Source: Kocuria tytonis
Lineage (GTDB): Bacteria > Actinomycetota > Actinomycetes > Actinomycetales > Micrococcaceae
Assembly: GCF_003226895.2 (NCBI RefSeq)
Contig: NZ_PNJG02000002.1
Coordinates: forward strand, 248,001-312,000
Direction: 5' to 3'
Length of the DNA: 64,000 bases
Notes under the pieces: model-generated
Told to the model about the DNA's origin: nothing
Database searches by the model: none
The model's input: the letters and a program-made list of their open reading frames with translations, nothing else
Translations under genes and position numbers: made by a program
Shown: piece by piece, positions 26,469 through 34,236 of the stretch
Layout of the letters: each line of letters starts with the position of its first letter
Numbering within the stretch: position 1 is the first letter of the stretch

Positions 26469-26510
26469 TACTACTGAATGTGTAGTTTAGAGACTACCAA
26501 AACAGTAGTA
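26469..26510. promoter_or_regulatory. 42-bp symmetrical operator of the HxlR regulator
   Basis: The outer arms TACTACTG (26469-26476) and CAGTAGTA (26503-26510) and the inner arms GTAGT (26482-26486) and ACTAC (26493-26497) share one exact centre at 26489.5. The region is AT-rich compared with its surroundings, overlaps the -10 box of the regulator (26465-26470, minus) and covers the likely promoter of the gene at 26521. It is therefore well placed for repression of both directions. Confidence 0.75.
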
Positions 26511-26520
26511 GAGAGTGGCA

Positions 26521-27156
26521 ATGAGCGACGACCTGTTGACCTGGACTCAGCAAGCCCGGCGGGAGCTGGCGGAGGACCTCGGAGACTTGACGGCAAGGGA
26601 CTGGCGAAGCCCGAGCCTGTGCCAGGGGTGGGATGTCGAGCACGTGGTGGCGCACTTGACGGCTGCCGCGTCCACCACTCAACTCGCGTGGCTGCGAAGC
26701 ATCATCCTGTCGGGGTTCCGCCCTGCCGTGCACAACGAGCGGCGCCTCCGTGAGCATCTGGGGAAAAACCCCGCGGAGACGTTGGCGCGGTTTCGAGCGG
26801 TCATCGCTGCGACCGTCGCCCCGTCAAAGGATTTGGTTGCGTATCTCGGGGAGGTTCTCGTCCATGGCGAGGACATCCGGCGCCCCCTCGGTATCCCGAG
26901 CGTGGGCGACGTCGACGCCGCTACGCAGGTCGCTGAGTTCTATGCGAGCCGCGACTTCGCCGTCAACAGCAGGAGCCTCGCGTCTGGGCTACACCTGCGC
27001 GCCACTGACGGCGCCTTCGAGCATGGCAGTGGCCCCGAGGTGGTGGGCCCCACTCTCGCCCTCGTCATGGGCATGGCCGGGCGACCGAGCTACCTCGGGC
27101 AACTCGCTGGCGATGGGGTCTCCGTCCTGGCCTCGCGCCTCGGAGAGGGTGCCTGA
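26521..27156 (+). CDS. DinB-like / mycothiol-dependent enzyme family protein (first copy)
   Basis: A 211-residue protein of the maleylpyruvate isomerase N-terminal (TIGR03083) group. Features are ARDWRSPSLCQGWDVEHVVAHLTAAAS with the first metal-binding His, and LGEVLVHGEDIRRPLGIP with the paired Glu and His of the metal site. Members use mycothiol as cofactor or handle reactive electrophiles. The ATG at 26521 is used; GTG at 26515 is also possible. Its stop overlaps the start of the second copy. Both are probably repressed by the divergent HxlR protein. Confidence 0.8.
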   Translation: MSDDLLTWTQQARRELAEDLGDLTARDWRSPSLCQGWDVEHVVAHLTAAASTTQLAWLRSIILSGFRPAVHNERRLREHLGKNPAETLARFRAVIAATVAPSKDLVAYLGEVLVHGEDIRRPLGIPSVGDVDAATQVAEFYASRDFAVNSRSLASGLHLRATDGAFEHGSGPEVVGPTLALVMGMAGRPSYLGQLAGDGVSVLASRLGEGA

Positions 27157-27776
27157 TGGATGCGGTCTGGAACTCTGTCCATCGCGAGCGGGCGGCGCTA
27201 ATCGGCGACCTTCGCGGCCTCGGCCCGCACGATTGGGATGTCGAGTCCGCGTGTCGAGGGTGGCGGATTCGCGATGTGGTTGCCCATCTGGTGGACACAG
27301 CCGCTACCACCCCGGCTGCTTTCCTGACAGGCATGGTTCGAGCCGGGTTCGATTTTGACCGGCAGAACGAACTCGGCGTGGAACGCTACCGGGGCAAGCG
27401 ACCGGAGGAGCTCATCAGCCTGCTGGTGCAGGTCAGAGGGCGAACGTCTGGCCCGCCTCGCTTCATGGCTCCTCTGGCCACTCGCCTGGTCGAGGAAATC
27501 GTGCACGGCGAGGACGTTCGACGTCCCCTTGGCCTCCACAAGAAATATCCGCCGGAGGACATCAAGACAGCCATCAAATATCAAGTGGCCACAAGCGCCC
27601 GGTTTGGGGGCGCACGGGAGAAGTTGGCCGGCATCACGCTCGTCGCCGAAGACATCGCCTGGACTCACGGCAACGGCTCGCTCGTGAGCGGGCCAGCCCT
27701 CGAGATCCTCATGCTCGTCTGTGGACGGTCTCCCAGATCTGACGTGGTGACCGGGCCGGGGCTTGTGAGGTTCTGA
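27156..27776 (+). CDS. DinB-like / mycothiol-dependent enzyme family protein (second copy), C-terminus altered
   Basis: A 206-residue paralogue of the preceding gene, with GPHDWDVESACRGWRIRDVVAHLVDTAA and the same VEEIVHGEDVRRPLG metal site. Where the first copy continues with about 20 residues after the GRPSYL segment, this one switches after CGRSP to RSDVVTGPGLVRF and stops. That stop overlaps the ATG of the IS481 transposase. This suggests the insertion sequence truncated the gene and supplied the last codons (inference). Confidence 0.7.
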   Translation: MDAVWNSVHRERAALIGDLRGLGPHDWDVESACRGWRIRDVVAHLVDTAATTPAAFLTGMVRAGFDFDRQNELGVERYRGKRPEELISLLVQVRGRTSGPPRFMAPLATRLVEEIVHGEDVRRPLGLHKKYPPEDIKTAIKYQVATSARFGGAREKLAGITLVAEDIAWTHGNGSLVSGPALEILMLVCGRSPRSDVVTGPGLVRF

Positions 27777-28801
27777 TGTCTGGTCCGACATGCCTGCACG
27801 CAAATGCTGCCTTGACGCCAAGGCATCGCCTGATCGTCGCCCGCCTTGTCGTAGAGGAGGGCTGGCCGATCAGCGAAGTCGCTGCCCGATTCCAGGTCGC
27901 TTGGCCGACAGTAAAGCGTTAGGTAGACCGCTACCGCGCGGGCGAATCGATGCAGGACCGCTCCTCTCGGCCGCATCGCTCGCCGAACAAGACCAGTCAG
28001 AAGACGACCCGGCGGTGTATCGACCTCCGCCTGCGTCTGAGGGAGGGACCGGTGCAGTTGGCATACCGCCTTGGTATCGAACCGTCAACTGTCCACCGCA
28101 TCTTGGTCGACGTGCACCTCAACCGGCTGTCCCACGTGGACCGCGCGACCGGCGAACCCGTCCGCCGCTACGAACACGACCATCCCGGCGCCATGCTGCA
28201 CGTCGATGTGAAGAAGCTCGGCAACATCCCCGACGGCGGCGGCTGGCGCTACGTCGGCCGACAACAAGGCGACCGCAACCGCGCCGCCACCCCAGACAAG
28301 CCCCGCAACAAGTGGCGGGACCCGTTGATGGGCAAGGCCTACGTCCACACAGTGATCGACGATCACTCCCGCGTCGCCTACGCCGAGATCCACGACGACG
28401 AGACCGCCCTCACCGCGACAGCGGTCCTGGTCCGGGCCGTTGAGTGGTTCAATCAGCATGGCGTAACCGTTGAGCGGGTGCTGTCCGACAATGGCGGTGC
28501 CTACCGGTCGCACCTGTGGCGAGACACCTGCCACGAGCTTGGCATCCGGCACAAGCGCACCCGCCCCTACCGGCCCCAGACCAATGGCAAGATCGAGCGC
28601 TTCCACCGCACCCTGGCCGATGGCTGGGCCTACGCCCGCTGCTACACGAGCGAGGCCGAGCGTCGCGGGGATCTTGACGGCTGGCTGCACTACTACAACC
28701 ATCACAGGCCCCACACGGCCTGCGGTAACCAACCGCCCCTCTCGCGGTTGGCCAACGTCCCCGGGCAGGACGCCCAGCCCTATTCGTCGGGAATGCACTG
28801 A
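27776..28801 (+). pseudogene. IS481-family transposase interrupted by an amber stop
   Basis: Reading from ATG 27776 gives 341 codons of an IS481-type transposase: an N-terminal helix-turn-helix (LTPRHRLIVARLVVEEGWPISEVAARFQ) and an rve-type catalytic core with DDE residues (LHVDVKKLG, VIDDHSRVAYAEI, VLSDNGGAYRS and NGKIERFHRTL). Codon 49 (27920-27922) is TAG where relatives have TGG (KRWVDRYRAG). The downstream part from ATG 27950 is intact, but it lacks the DNA-binding domain. Without suppression the element is dead. No clear terminal inverted repeats or target duplication were found. Confidence 0.85.
27776..28801 (+). mobile_element. IS481-family insertion sequence (core; ends not defined)
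   Basis: The boundaries given are those of the transposase reading frame. The true ends should lie a little outside, left within the altered tail of the second DinB-like gene and right before about 28864. I could not find convincing inverted ends. Confidence 0.6.
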
Positions 28802-28863
28802 TTCTCCAAGGCGTGTGCCGGGGCTTCTCGCCAGGGCCGGGGGCTTGGTTGACGCCTCGGTCG

Positions 28864-29493
28864 TCAGTGGGCCATGAGCATGACCTGGTGCAAGAACTGA
28901 TTCATGAGCATGGTCATGGCCGGAACCACTGCTGCTGAGCCGGTCTGCTTCACGCAGTCAATGGCCCAGTCACGGAACTCTTCAAGGGTACGGACGGCGC
29001 CCTTCTCAAGCGCATCGGCGACGCGGTCGTCCCACTGATCGGCATCGTCGTCCACGATCTCTGGATTGATAGTGCGCGTGAGGGCGATGATGCCCTGAGC
29101 GACGGCCAGCAGCTCGGTTGGAGTTGAGCCGACATTCAATGTCTGGTTGCTGTGGTCACCCGTAGCGACCTGCATGTTCGCAGCGTTGACGTGCCAAGTG
29201 TGGCCGGGATCGATTGGCGCCGGCTCGACGAGCTGGGTGCTGTAGTGCGCCTCGATGTGGTCCAACGAACCCGGCATGCTGCCGTATCGCTGCCGGTACG
29301 GTGACTGGAGAAAGTCCACCTTCGTGATGCGGACGGTCCGTACCTTGCCGTTCGGTAGGAGACACTCGACGAGGTCTCTCTCTTCGGTATCGGTGTCCAG
29401 CGGGAACGTGTACATAGTGTTCAAGTCCATGGCTTTGCAAGCCATGCGGCGATCGCCGCGGACTACGGTGACATCCAGGTTGTAGTTCGGCAT
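28864..29493 (-). CDS. Accessory protein of unknown function
   Basis: A 209-residue protein with codon and base use more AT-rich than the core genes. An N-terminal block (MPNYNLDVTVVRGDRRMACKAMD) is followed by a region ending HTWHVNAANMQVATGDHSNQTLNVG. The ANMQVATGDHSNQT pattern resembles short linkers seen in accessory or defence-type proteins (weak similarity from memory). The C-terminal half is helical and acidic (TRTINPEIVDDDADQWDDRVADALEKGA). The ATG has AGGAG at good spacing. The gene lies beside the insertion sequence. Function unknown. Confidence 0.6.
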   Translation of the reverse strand: MPNYNLDVTVVRGDRRMACKAMDLNTMYTFPLDTDTEERDLVECLLPNGKVRTVRITKVDFLQSPYRQRYGSMPGSLDHIEAHYSTQLVEPAPIDPGHTWHVNAANMQVATGDHSNQTLNVGSTPTELLAVAQGIIALTRTINPEIVDDDADQWDDRVADALEKGAVRTLEEFRDWAIDCVKQTGSAAVVPAMTMLMNQFLHQVMLMAH

Positions 29494-29645
29494 GGGACTC
29501 CTGGGTAGAGGCAGGGTGGTCAGTTGACCACGCAACAAGCTAGCCCAAGATGCCGACAGATTCTTTGGTCACGGCAGCACCACGTGTGCCACTGCGGTGC
29601 ACCAGTCTGGGCACAGACGCCAATCAACGTCTCCGGTCAGTACAA

Positions 29646-30671
29646 CTAGAGAGCAACCGGTTGACCCAGCCCCCGCCGGACTCGCGTCAGCCATGCCTCC
29701 CGTCGCACCGGAGAGCGGAGGTCGTCCCATGTGAGCACGGAGACATCCCACCCTGCATCCCGCAGAAGGGACAGCCGGTACATCTCGTCCCGGTACTGGC
29801 TGACCTCCTGCGCGTGGACGGCGCCGTTGTACTCGAGGGCCATCCGCTTACCGGGCCACGCCAGATCCAGGAGGAACGTGCGCCCCGCGACCGTCACCCG
29901 GTGGTTCAGGACTGGTTCGAGCAGTCCATGGCGAGCAACGATCAGACGGGTCAGGGTCTCCGCCGCCGACCAGCATGGTGATCGAGCATCCCGCCACGCA
30001 CGGCGCAACCGGATGACGCCGCGAGCGGCGGGCGGGAGCCGGTCCATGGACTCCTCCAGATGCGCCCGCGTGAAGACCACCGGCCGCGACGTGCCGGGAA
30101 CGATGAAGCGGGTGGACAGCAGCGCATCCAGGCACGCGGTGATGCGCCACGGGGACAGTACTGTGCTCAGCCGGGCCAGCGTCTCCACCGGGTGGGCGAT
30201 CCGGCAGCCCCACGGGCCTTCGAGACCGGGCAGACCATGGGACTTGGCGATCCGGATCCCCTCCTGCTGGGACTGTGCCCGGCGGGTGGTCCAGAGAAGA
30301 TCCACTTCTCGCCGGGCGGTCTCTAGTTCCCGGGCGGTGGACCCTCTGCTTCCCCGGGGCCGGGCCCGGTTCCCCGGGGAGAGCAGGTCCTGCACCCATG
30401 CATCGGTGCCTCCCACGGGGAGCCGCAGCAGGTCCATGGCATGCAGGCCGCTCACCAGGAGCCCGGAGTCGGGCCCGCACAGGTGCTTCTGCAGCAGAAC
30501 CGCCCGCTCCACCCCGGTGAGCGGTTGCTCGCGCAGCACCCACAGGCCCCGCGCCAGGTGGTGGACACCCGGGGCTGCGCGCAGTTGCGATGCTCTCCGC
30601 CCCGTGTCTCCCGTGGGAACCACCGGGGGTTCATCGGCGAACGGCACGGGACGCTGCTGATACATCACCAT
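29646..30671 (-). CDS. DUF559 / Vsr-like endonuclease-domain protein
   Basis: A 341-residue protein. The C-terminal part (TVAGRTFLLDLAWPGKRMALEYNGAVHAQEVSQYRDEMYRLSLLRDAGWDVSVLTWDDL, in pieces) has the DUF559 pattern of a PD-(D/E)XK nuclease fold, with Asp in LLDLAW and Glu in ALEYNGA. The N-terminal part resembles AbiEi-like or type IV toxin regions common in actinobacteria (ASQLRAAPGVHHLARGLWV). The function is unknown. A TAGAGT box at 30678-30683 (minus) gives a leaderless start. Confidence 0.78.
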   Translation of the reverse strand: MVMYQQRPVPFADEPPVVPTGDTGRRASQLRAAPGVHHLARGLWVLREQPLTGVERAVLLQKHLCGPDSGLLVSGLHAMDLLRLPVGGTDAWVQDLLSPGNRARPRGSRGSTARELETARREVDLLWTTRRAQSQQEGIRIAKSHGLPGLEGPWGCRIAHPVETLARLSTVLSPWRITACLDALLSTRFIVPGTSRPVVFTRAHLEESMDRLPPAARGVIRLRRAWRDARSPCWSAAETLTRLIVARHGLLEPVLNHRVTVAGRTFLLDLAWPGKRMALEYNGAVHAQEVSQYRDEMYRLSLLRDAGWDVSVLTWDDLRSPVRREAWLTRVRRGLGQPVAL

Positions 30672-30677
30672 GCCCGG

Positions 30678-30683
30678 ACTCTA
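30678..30683 (-). promoter_or_regulatory. -10 box for leaderless DUF559 gene
   Basis: TAGAGT sits exactly at -12 to -7 from the ATG at 30671. Confidence 0.5.
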
Positions 30684-30786
30684 GGGAGGAAAACCACCGG
30701 GCGGGTCAGGTTGTCCACACCCTCGGGCGCGCCACGCCCAGTGTCGCCCTGACTCCGTGAGACCGCCACCGCCCTCGCCGGTGCTC

Positions 30787-30838
30787 TCTAGCGGAGCAAA
30801 TGCAGTTCAGCGGGCCGGAATCTGCACTAGCGGAGTAA
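30787..30838 (-). repeat. 52-bp element, right copy (boundary of island)
   Basis: Read on the minus strand it begins TTACTCCGCTAGTGCAGATT, then CTGCATTTGCTCC and GCTAGA. It is inverted relative to the copy at 25606-25658. It lies between the DUF559 gene and the GH13 gene and marks the right limit of the accessory segment. Confidence 0.85.
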
Positions 30839-30883
30839 TGGCAGAGAGGTAGGCGGGTGGGGCGGGGCGGGGGCTTGTCTGGG

Positions 30884-30889
30884 TAGCCT
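30884..30889 (+). promoter_or_regulatory. -10 box for leaderless GH13 gene
   Basis: TAGCCT ends 7 bases before the GTG at 30897. No ribosome-binding site is seen. Confidence 0.4.
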
Positions 30890-30896
30890 GGGGCGC

Positions 30897-32813
30897 GTGA
30901 CTTCTCCCCGAACCGACTTCCCCGCTCTCCCCGGCTCCGAGTGGTGGCGCGACGCCGTCATCTACCAGGTGTATCCGCGCTCGTTCAAGGACTCCGACGG
31001 GGACGGCATGGGGGATCTGGGCGGTGTCACCCAGAAGCTGCCCTACCTCAAGCAGCTGGGGGTGGACGCCGTGTGGCTGTCCCCCTTCTACCTCTCGCCG
31101 CAGCACGACGCCGGCTACGACGTCGCGGACTACCGCACCGTGGATCCCCGCTTCGGCTCCCTGCAGGACTACGACCGGATGCGTGAAGAGGCGTGTCGAC
31201 TGGGGTTGCGGATCATCGTGGACCTGGTGCCCAACCACACGTCCGAGGACCACGAGTGGTTCCGGGCCGCGCTCGCCGCCGCGCCGGGTTCACCCGAGCG
31301 GGAGCGCTACATCTTCCGCGAGGGCACGGGCGAGAACGGGGAGCTGCCACCCAACAACTGGAACTCCGTCTTCGGTGGCCGGGCGTGGACCCGCGTGCCG
31401 GACGGCCAGTGGTACCTGCACCTCTTCGACTCCTCCCAGCCGGACCTGAACTGGGAGAACCCCGAGGTGTGGGAGGAGTTCCGCGCCATCCTGCGGTTCT
31501 GGCTGGACCGCGGCGCGGACGGCTTCCGGGTGGACGTGGCCCACGGGATGATCAAGGCCGCGGGCCTGCCGGACTGGGACGAGCAGGTCCACATGGTGGA
31601 GGGCACGGCCACGGACGCCACCTCGACGGACGGCGTCTCCCCCGACGCCACCCCAACCCCCGAGCTCGGACCGGAAACCATCGGGGCAGAGCAGGACGGC
31701 ATGGGTCAGAACCGTGCGGCCGCGGCCACCGGAACCGAACGAACGGGCGCCCCCGACCTCGGCCCGGAGACGGTCGGCGCGGAACAGGGCGGTGATTCGC
31801 AGTGGACCGGCACCGGGGAGGATTCCACCGAGGCAGCCGGTCCCGCCAAGACCATGGACACCGGCCCGTACTTCGACCAGGACGGTGTGCACGAGATCTA
31901 CCGCGACTGGCACCGGGTGCTCCAGGAGTACCCCGGGGACCGGATGCTCGTGGTCGAGGCGTGGGTGGGCCCGCCGTCGCGCCTGGCCCGCTACGTGCGC
32001 CCGGACGAGGCGCAGCAGGCCTTCAACTTCGACTTCCTGGTGGCGGGCTGGCACCGCGACCGGATGCGGGACGCCATCGACGACTCGCTGCGCGCCAACC
32101 ACGAGGTGGGCGCGCCGTGCACCTGGGTGCTCTCCAACCACGACACCGTGCGCCACGCCTCCCGCTACGGACTGGCCTCCCGCACCGCGTACCCCAATGG
32201 GATCGGCGCGCAGGACGAGCAGCCCCACCGCGGTCGGGGCCTGCGCCGGGCCCGGGCGGCCGCACTCGTGGAGTTCTCCCTGCCGGGCTCCGCCTACATC
32301 TACCAGGGCGACGAGCTGGGCCTGCCCGAGCACACCGAGCTTCCCGACGCCGCCCGGCAGGATCCCACGTTCCACCGCACCGCGGGTGCAGAGCTGGGGC
32401 GCGACGGCGCTCGCGTCCCCCTGCCCTGGTCCCCCGCGGGCGAAGGGCTGGGTTTCGGCCCCGACCCGTGGCTGCCCCAGCCGGAGTCCTTCGCGCAGCT
32501 CACGGTGGACCACCAGCTGGGTGACCCGCAGTCCATGCTGAACCTCTACCGGCGGGCCCTGCAGCTGCGCGGCGAGCTCGGACTGGGTGCGGCGGACTTC
32601 GCGTGGCACCCGCTGAGCCACGGGGAGCAGGACGTGCTGGCGTACCTGCTCACCACGGGGGACGGGCGCACCGTGCTGGTGGCCGCGAACCTCGGGGACA
32701 CCGCCGTGGCGATCGAGGAGCTCTCACGCGCCCGCATGCTCCTGGTCAGCGGGCAGGACGCCGTGGTCGACGACCGGTTGAGCGTGGACAGCGCCGTGTG
32801 GCTGCAGCTGTGA
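30897..32813 (+). CDS. GH13 alpha-glucosidase-type enzyme with an internal insert
   Basis: A 638-residue glycoside hydrolase family 13 protein. The family regions are WWRDAVIYQVYPRSFKD, VDLVPNHTS, GADGFRVDVAHG with the nucleophile Asp, LVVEAWVG with the acid/base Glu, and LSNHDTVRH with the third acid. It resembles oligo-1,6- or alpha-glucosidases and should cleave terminal alpha-glucosidic bonds. An unusual acidic, Thr/Gly-rich insert of about 90 residues (roughly 235-320) lies between nucleophile and acid/base. It contains two near copies of an ELGPETIGAEQDG unit. Translation starts at GTG. Confidence 0.88.
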   Translation: MTSPRTDFPALPGSEWWRDAVIYQVYPRSFKDSDGDGMGDLGGVTQKLPYLKQLGVDAVWLSPFYLSPQHDAGYDVADYRTVDPRFGSLQDYDRMREEACRLGLRIIVDLVPNHTSEDHEWFRAALAAAPGSPERERYIFREGTGENGELPPNNWNSVFGGRAWTRVPDGQWYLHLFDSSQPDLNWENPEVWEEFRAILRFWLDRGADGFRVDVAHGMIKAAGLPDWDEQVHMVEGTATDATSTDGVSPDATPTPELGPETIGAEQDGMGQNRAAAATGTERTGAPDLGPETVGAEQGGDSQWTGTGEDSTEAAGPAKTMDTGPYFDQDGVHEIYRDWHRVLQEYPGDRMLVVEAWVGPPSRLARYVRPDEAQQAFNFDFLVAGWHRDRMRDAIDDSLRANHEVGAPCTWVLSNHDTVRHASRYGLASRTAYPNGIGAQDEQPHRGRGLRRARAAALVEFSLPGSAYIYQGDELGLPEHTELPDAARQDPTFHRTAGAELGRDGARVPLPWSPAGEGLGFGPDPWLPQPESFAQLTVDHQLGDPQSMLNLYRRALQLRGELGLGAADFAWHPLSHGEQDVLAYLLTTGDGRTVLVAANLGDTAVAIEELSRARMLLVSGQDAVVDDRLSVDSAVWLQL

Positions 32814-32850
32814 CCGTCGCCGGTGCGGCCGCCGATCGGTGTGGGGCGGC

Positions 32851-33309
32851 TCAGCCCGTGGGCGTACCCGCACAGTGGCCCTGCAGCCAGGACTCGGCGG
32901 GCTCCAGTGCCTTGTGGACCTGCACCGCCTCGGCCGGCTGCAGGGTGTCCCCGGCACGGTCGAGGATGCCGCGGACGTCGTCGAACGCCGGCTGGACCGC
33001 AGCGGGGAGCCGACCGCGCACCCGGGCCGCGGAGTCCCGGGCGCGGTCCAGGGCGTCGTCGTCCCGGTCCTCGTCCTCGGCCTGATCGGTGAGGGGCAGC
33101 AGCTCCAGGGCGCTGAAGGCCTCGGCGACGTCGAAGCAGGAGCTGGTGTCCGCGGGTGTGCTCGACGCGCTCGCGCCGGACGGTGAGGGGGTCACGGGAG
33201 ACAGCTCGATCGCGGCGCTGCGGTTCTGCGGCACACCGCAACCGGTGAGCACGGAGGACAGCGCGGCGAGAACGGCACCCGCGCACACCACGCGCATTCG
33301 TCGTTCCAT
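32851..33309 (-). CDS. Small lipoprotein of unknown function
   Basis: A 152-residue precursor. MERRMRVVCAGAVLAALSSVLTGCG is a lipoprotein signal with lipobox LTGC. A Ser/Pro-rich linker follows, then a helical acidic domain (ALELLPLTDQAEDEDRDDDALDRARDSAARVRG) with two further cysteines (SSCFDV and GHCAG) that could form a disulfide. Not recognised. AAGGGG upstream supports the ATG at 33309, and the ATG at 33297 is an alternative. Confidence 0.7.
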   Translation of the reverse strand: MERRMRVVCAGAVLAALSSVLTGCGVPQNRSAAIELSPVTPSPSGASASSTPADTSSCFDVAEAFSALELLPLTDQAEDEDRDDDALDRARDSAARVRGRLPAAVQPAFDDVRGILDRAGDTLQPAEAVQVHKALEPAESWLQGHCAGTPTG

Positions 33310-33666
33310 GACCGGCCCCTTCCCCGCTGCCCGATGTCCGCTGCGCCGGACACGAACGGCGCCCGGTGCGGTGCCCTCCGCTCTCGCACGCGAGCGTGCA
33401 GGGGGCCTCCGCGATCCCGTGTGTGCTCTCCACGGTAGGACGGCAACCTCGGTGCAGGCTGGGGGCCCGGTGCGTGGTGGCGTCGTGCGCCCCGGAGGGT
33501 GGCGCGGGAGGGCGGGCAGCGCGCGAGGGCGGACGGCGCACACGTGCGGGATCGGCCGCGTCACGGGCCGCACGGTGGAACGCCGATGACCGTGGTGCGG
33601 TGCCGGGTGCGGGCCGGCGCCGCGCCCGCGACAGGCGGGATCGGCGGGGTCCCCCGGACATGAGAA
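33310..33666. other. Intergenic region, no gene seen
   Basis: This GC-rich stretch between the lipoprotein start and the tRNA terminator shows no convincing reading frame, promoter or repeat beyond the adjacent hairpin. Confidence 0.5.
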
Positions 33667-33699
33667 GAACCCCCGCGTGTAGAAGCCACGCGAGGGTTC
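33667..33699 (-). terminator. Terminator of the tRNA cluster
   Basis: GAACCC..CGCGTG pairs with CACGCG..GGGTTC. On the minus strand it follows the tRNA-Phe gene and is succeeded by a short TTCTTCT run. Confidence 0.75.
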
Positions 33700-33701
33700 A
33701 G

Positions 33702-33774
33702 TGGCTCCGACCGGCGTCGATCCGGTGACCTTACGATTTTCAGTCGTACGCTCTACCAACTGAGCTACAGAGCC
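33702..33774 (-). tRNA. tRNA-Phe (GAA)
   Basis: The 73-base cloverleaf has acceptor GGCTCTG/CGGAGCC with discriminator A, a normal D arm and TPsiC arm, and anticodon GAA in loop CTGAAAA. CCA is not encoded. Confidence 0.97.
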
Positions 33775-33849
33775 AGGCACATGCGAGAGGAAACCTCTCG
33801 GTGATATGCCGCGACGGCGCGAAAAGTTGCCTTTTCATCGCCGCCTGAG

Positions 33850-33923
33850 CGACCCTGACGGGACTTGAACCCGCGACCTCCGCCGTGACAGGGCGGCGCG
33901 CTAACCAACTGCGCTACAGGGCC
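33850..33923 (-). tRNA. tRNA-Asp (GTC)
   Basis: The 74-base cloverleaf has acceptor GGCCCTG/CAGGGTC with discriminator G and anticodon GTC in loop CTGTCAC. CCA is not encoded. Confidence 0.97.
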
Positions 33924-34011
33924 TTGGTTGTTTCCAACGAGTGGATATCCTACCAGGTCCAACGCTTCGCTGTGCAAATCGAGCGCCTGGCGGACTTCCC
34001 CGTGGAAACCG

Positions 34012-34084
34012 TACCCCCAACGGGATTCGAACCCGTGCCGCCGCCGTGAAAGGGCGGTGTCCTAGGCCGCTAGACGATGGGGGC
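34012..34084 (-). tRNA. tRNA-Glu (TTC)
   Basis: The 73-base cloverleaf starts GCCCCCATCGTCTAG and has anticodon TTC in loop CTTTCAC and discriminator A. It is the first of the Glu-Asp-Phe cluster as transcribed. Confidence 0.97.
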
Positions 34085-34236
34085 CAGAACCTCGTCCGGG
34101 CGTCACCCGGGCAACATCGGACGATGGACCTCAGATAGCTTAGAGGGAAACCGGTTCATTGCACAAACGCCCATGATATGGGGGGCACGCCACGGCGTAG
34201 CCAGGACGGCCTGCACCCGGATCGTCCGGATACGTG

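Noticed and set aside
27700-28864. Terminal inverted repeats and target duplication for IS481
   Set aside because: I compared both sides and found only weak, partly direct similarities (GGGCCGGGGCTTG and GGGCCGGGGGCTTGG). They are not convincing ends.
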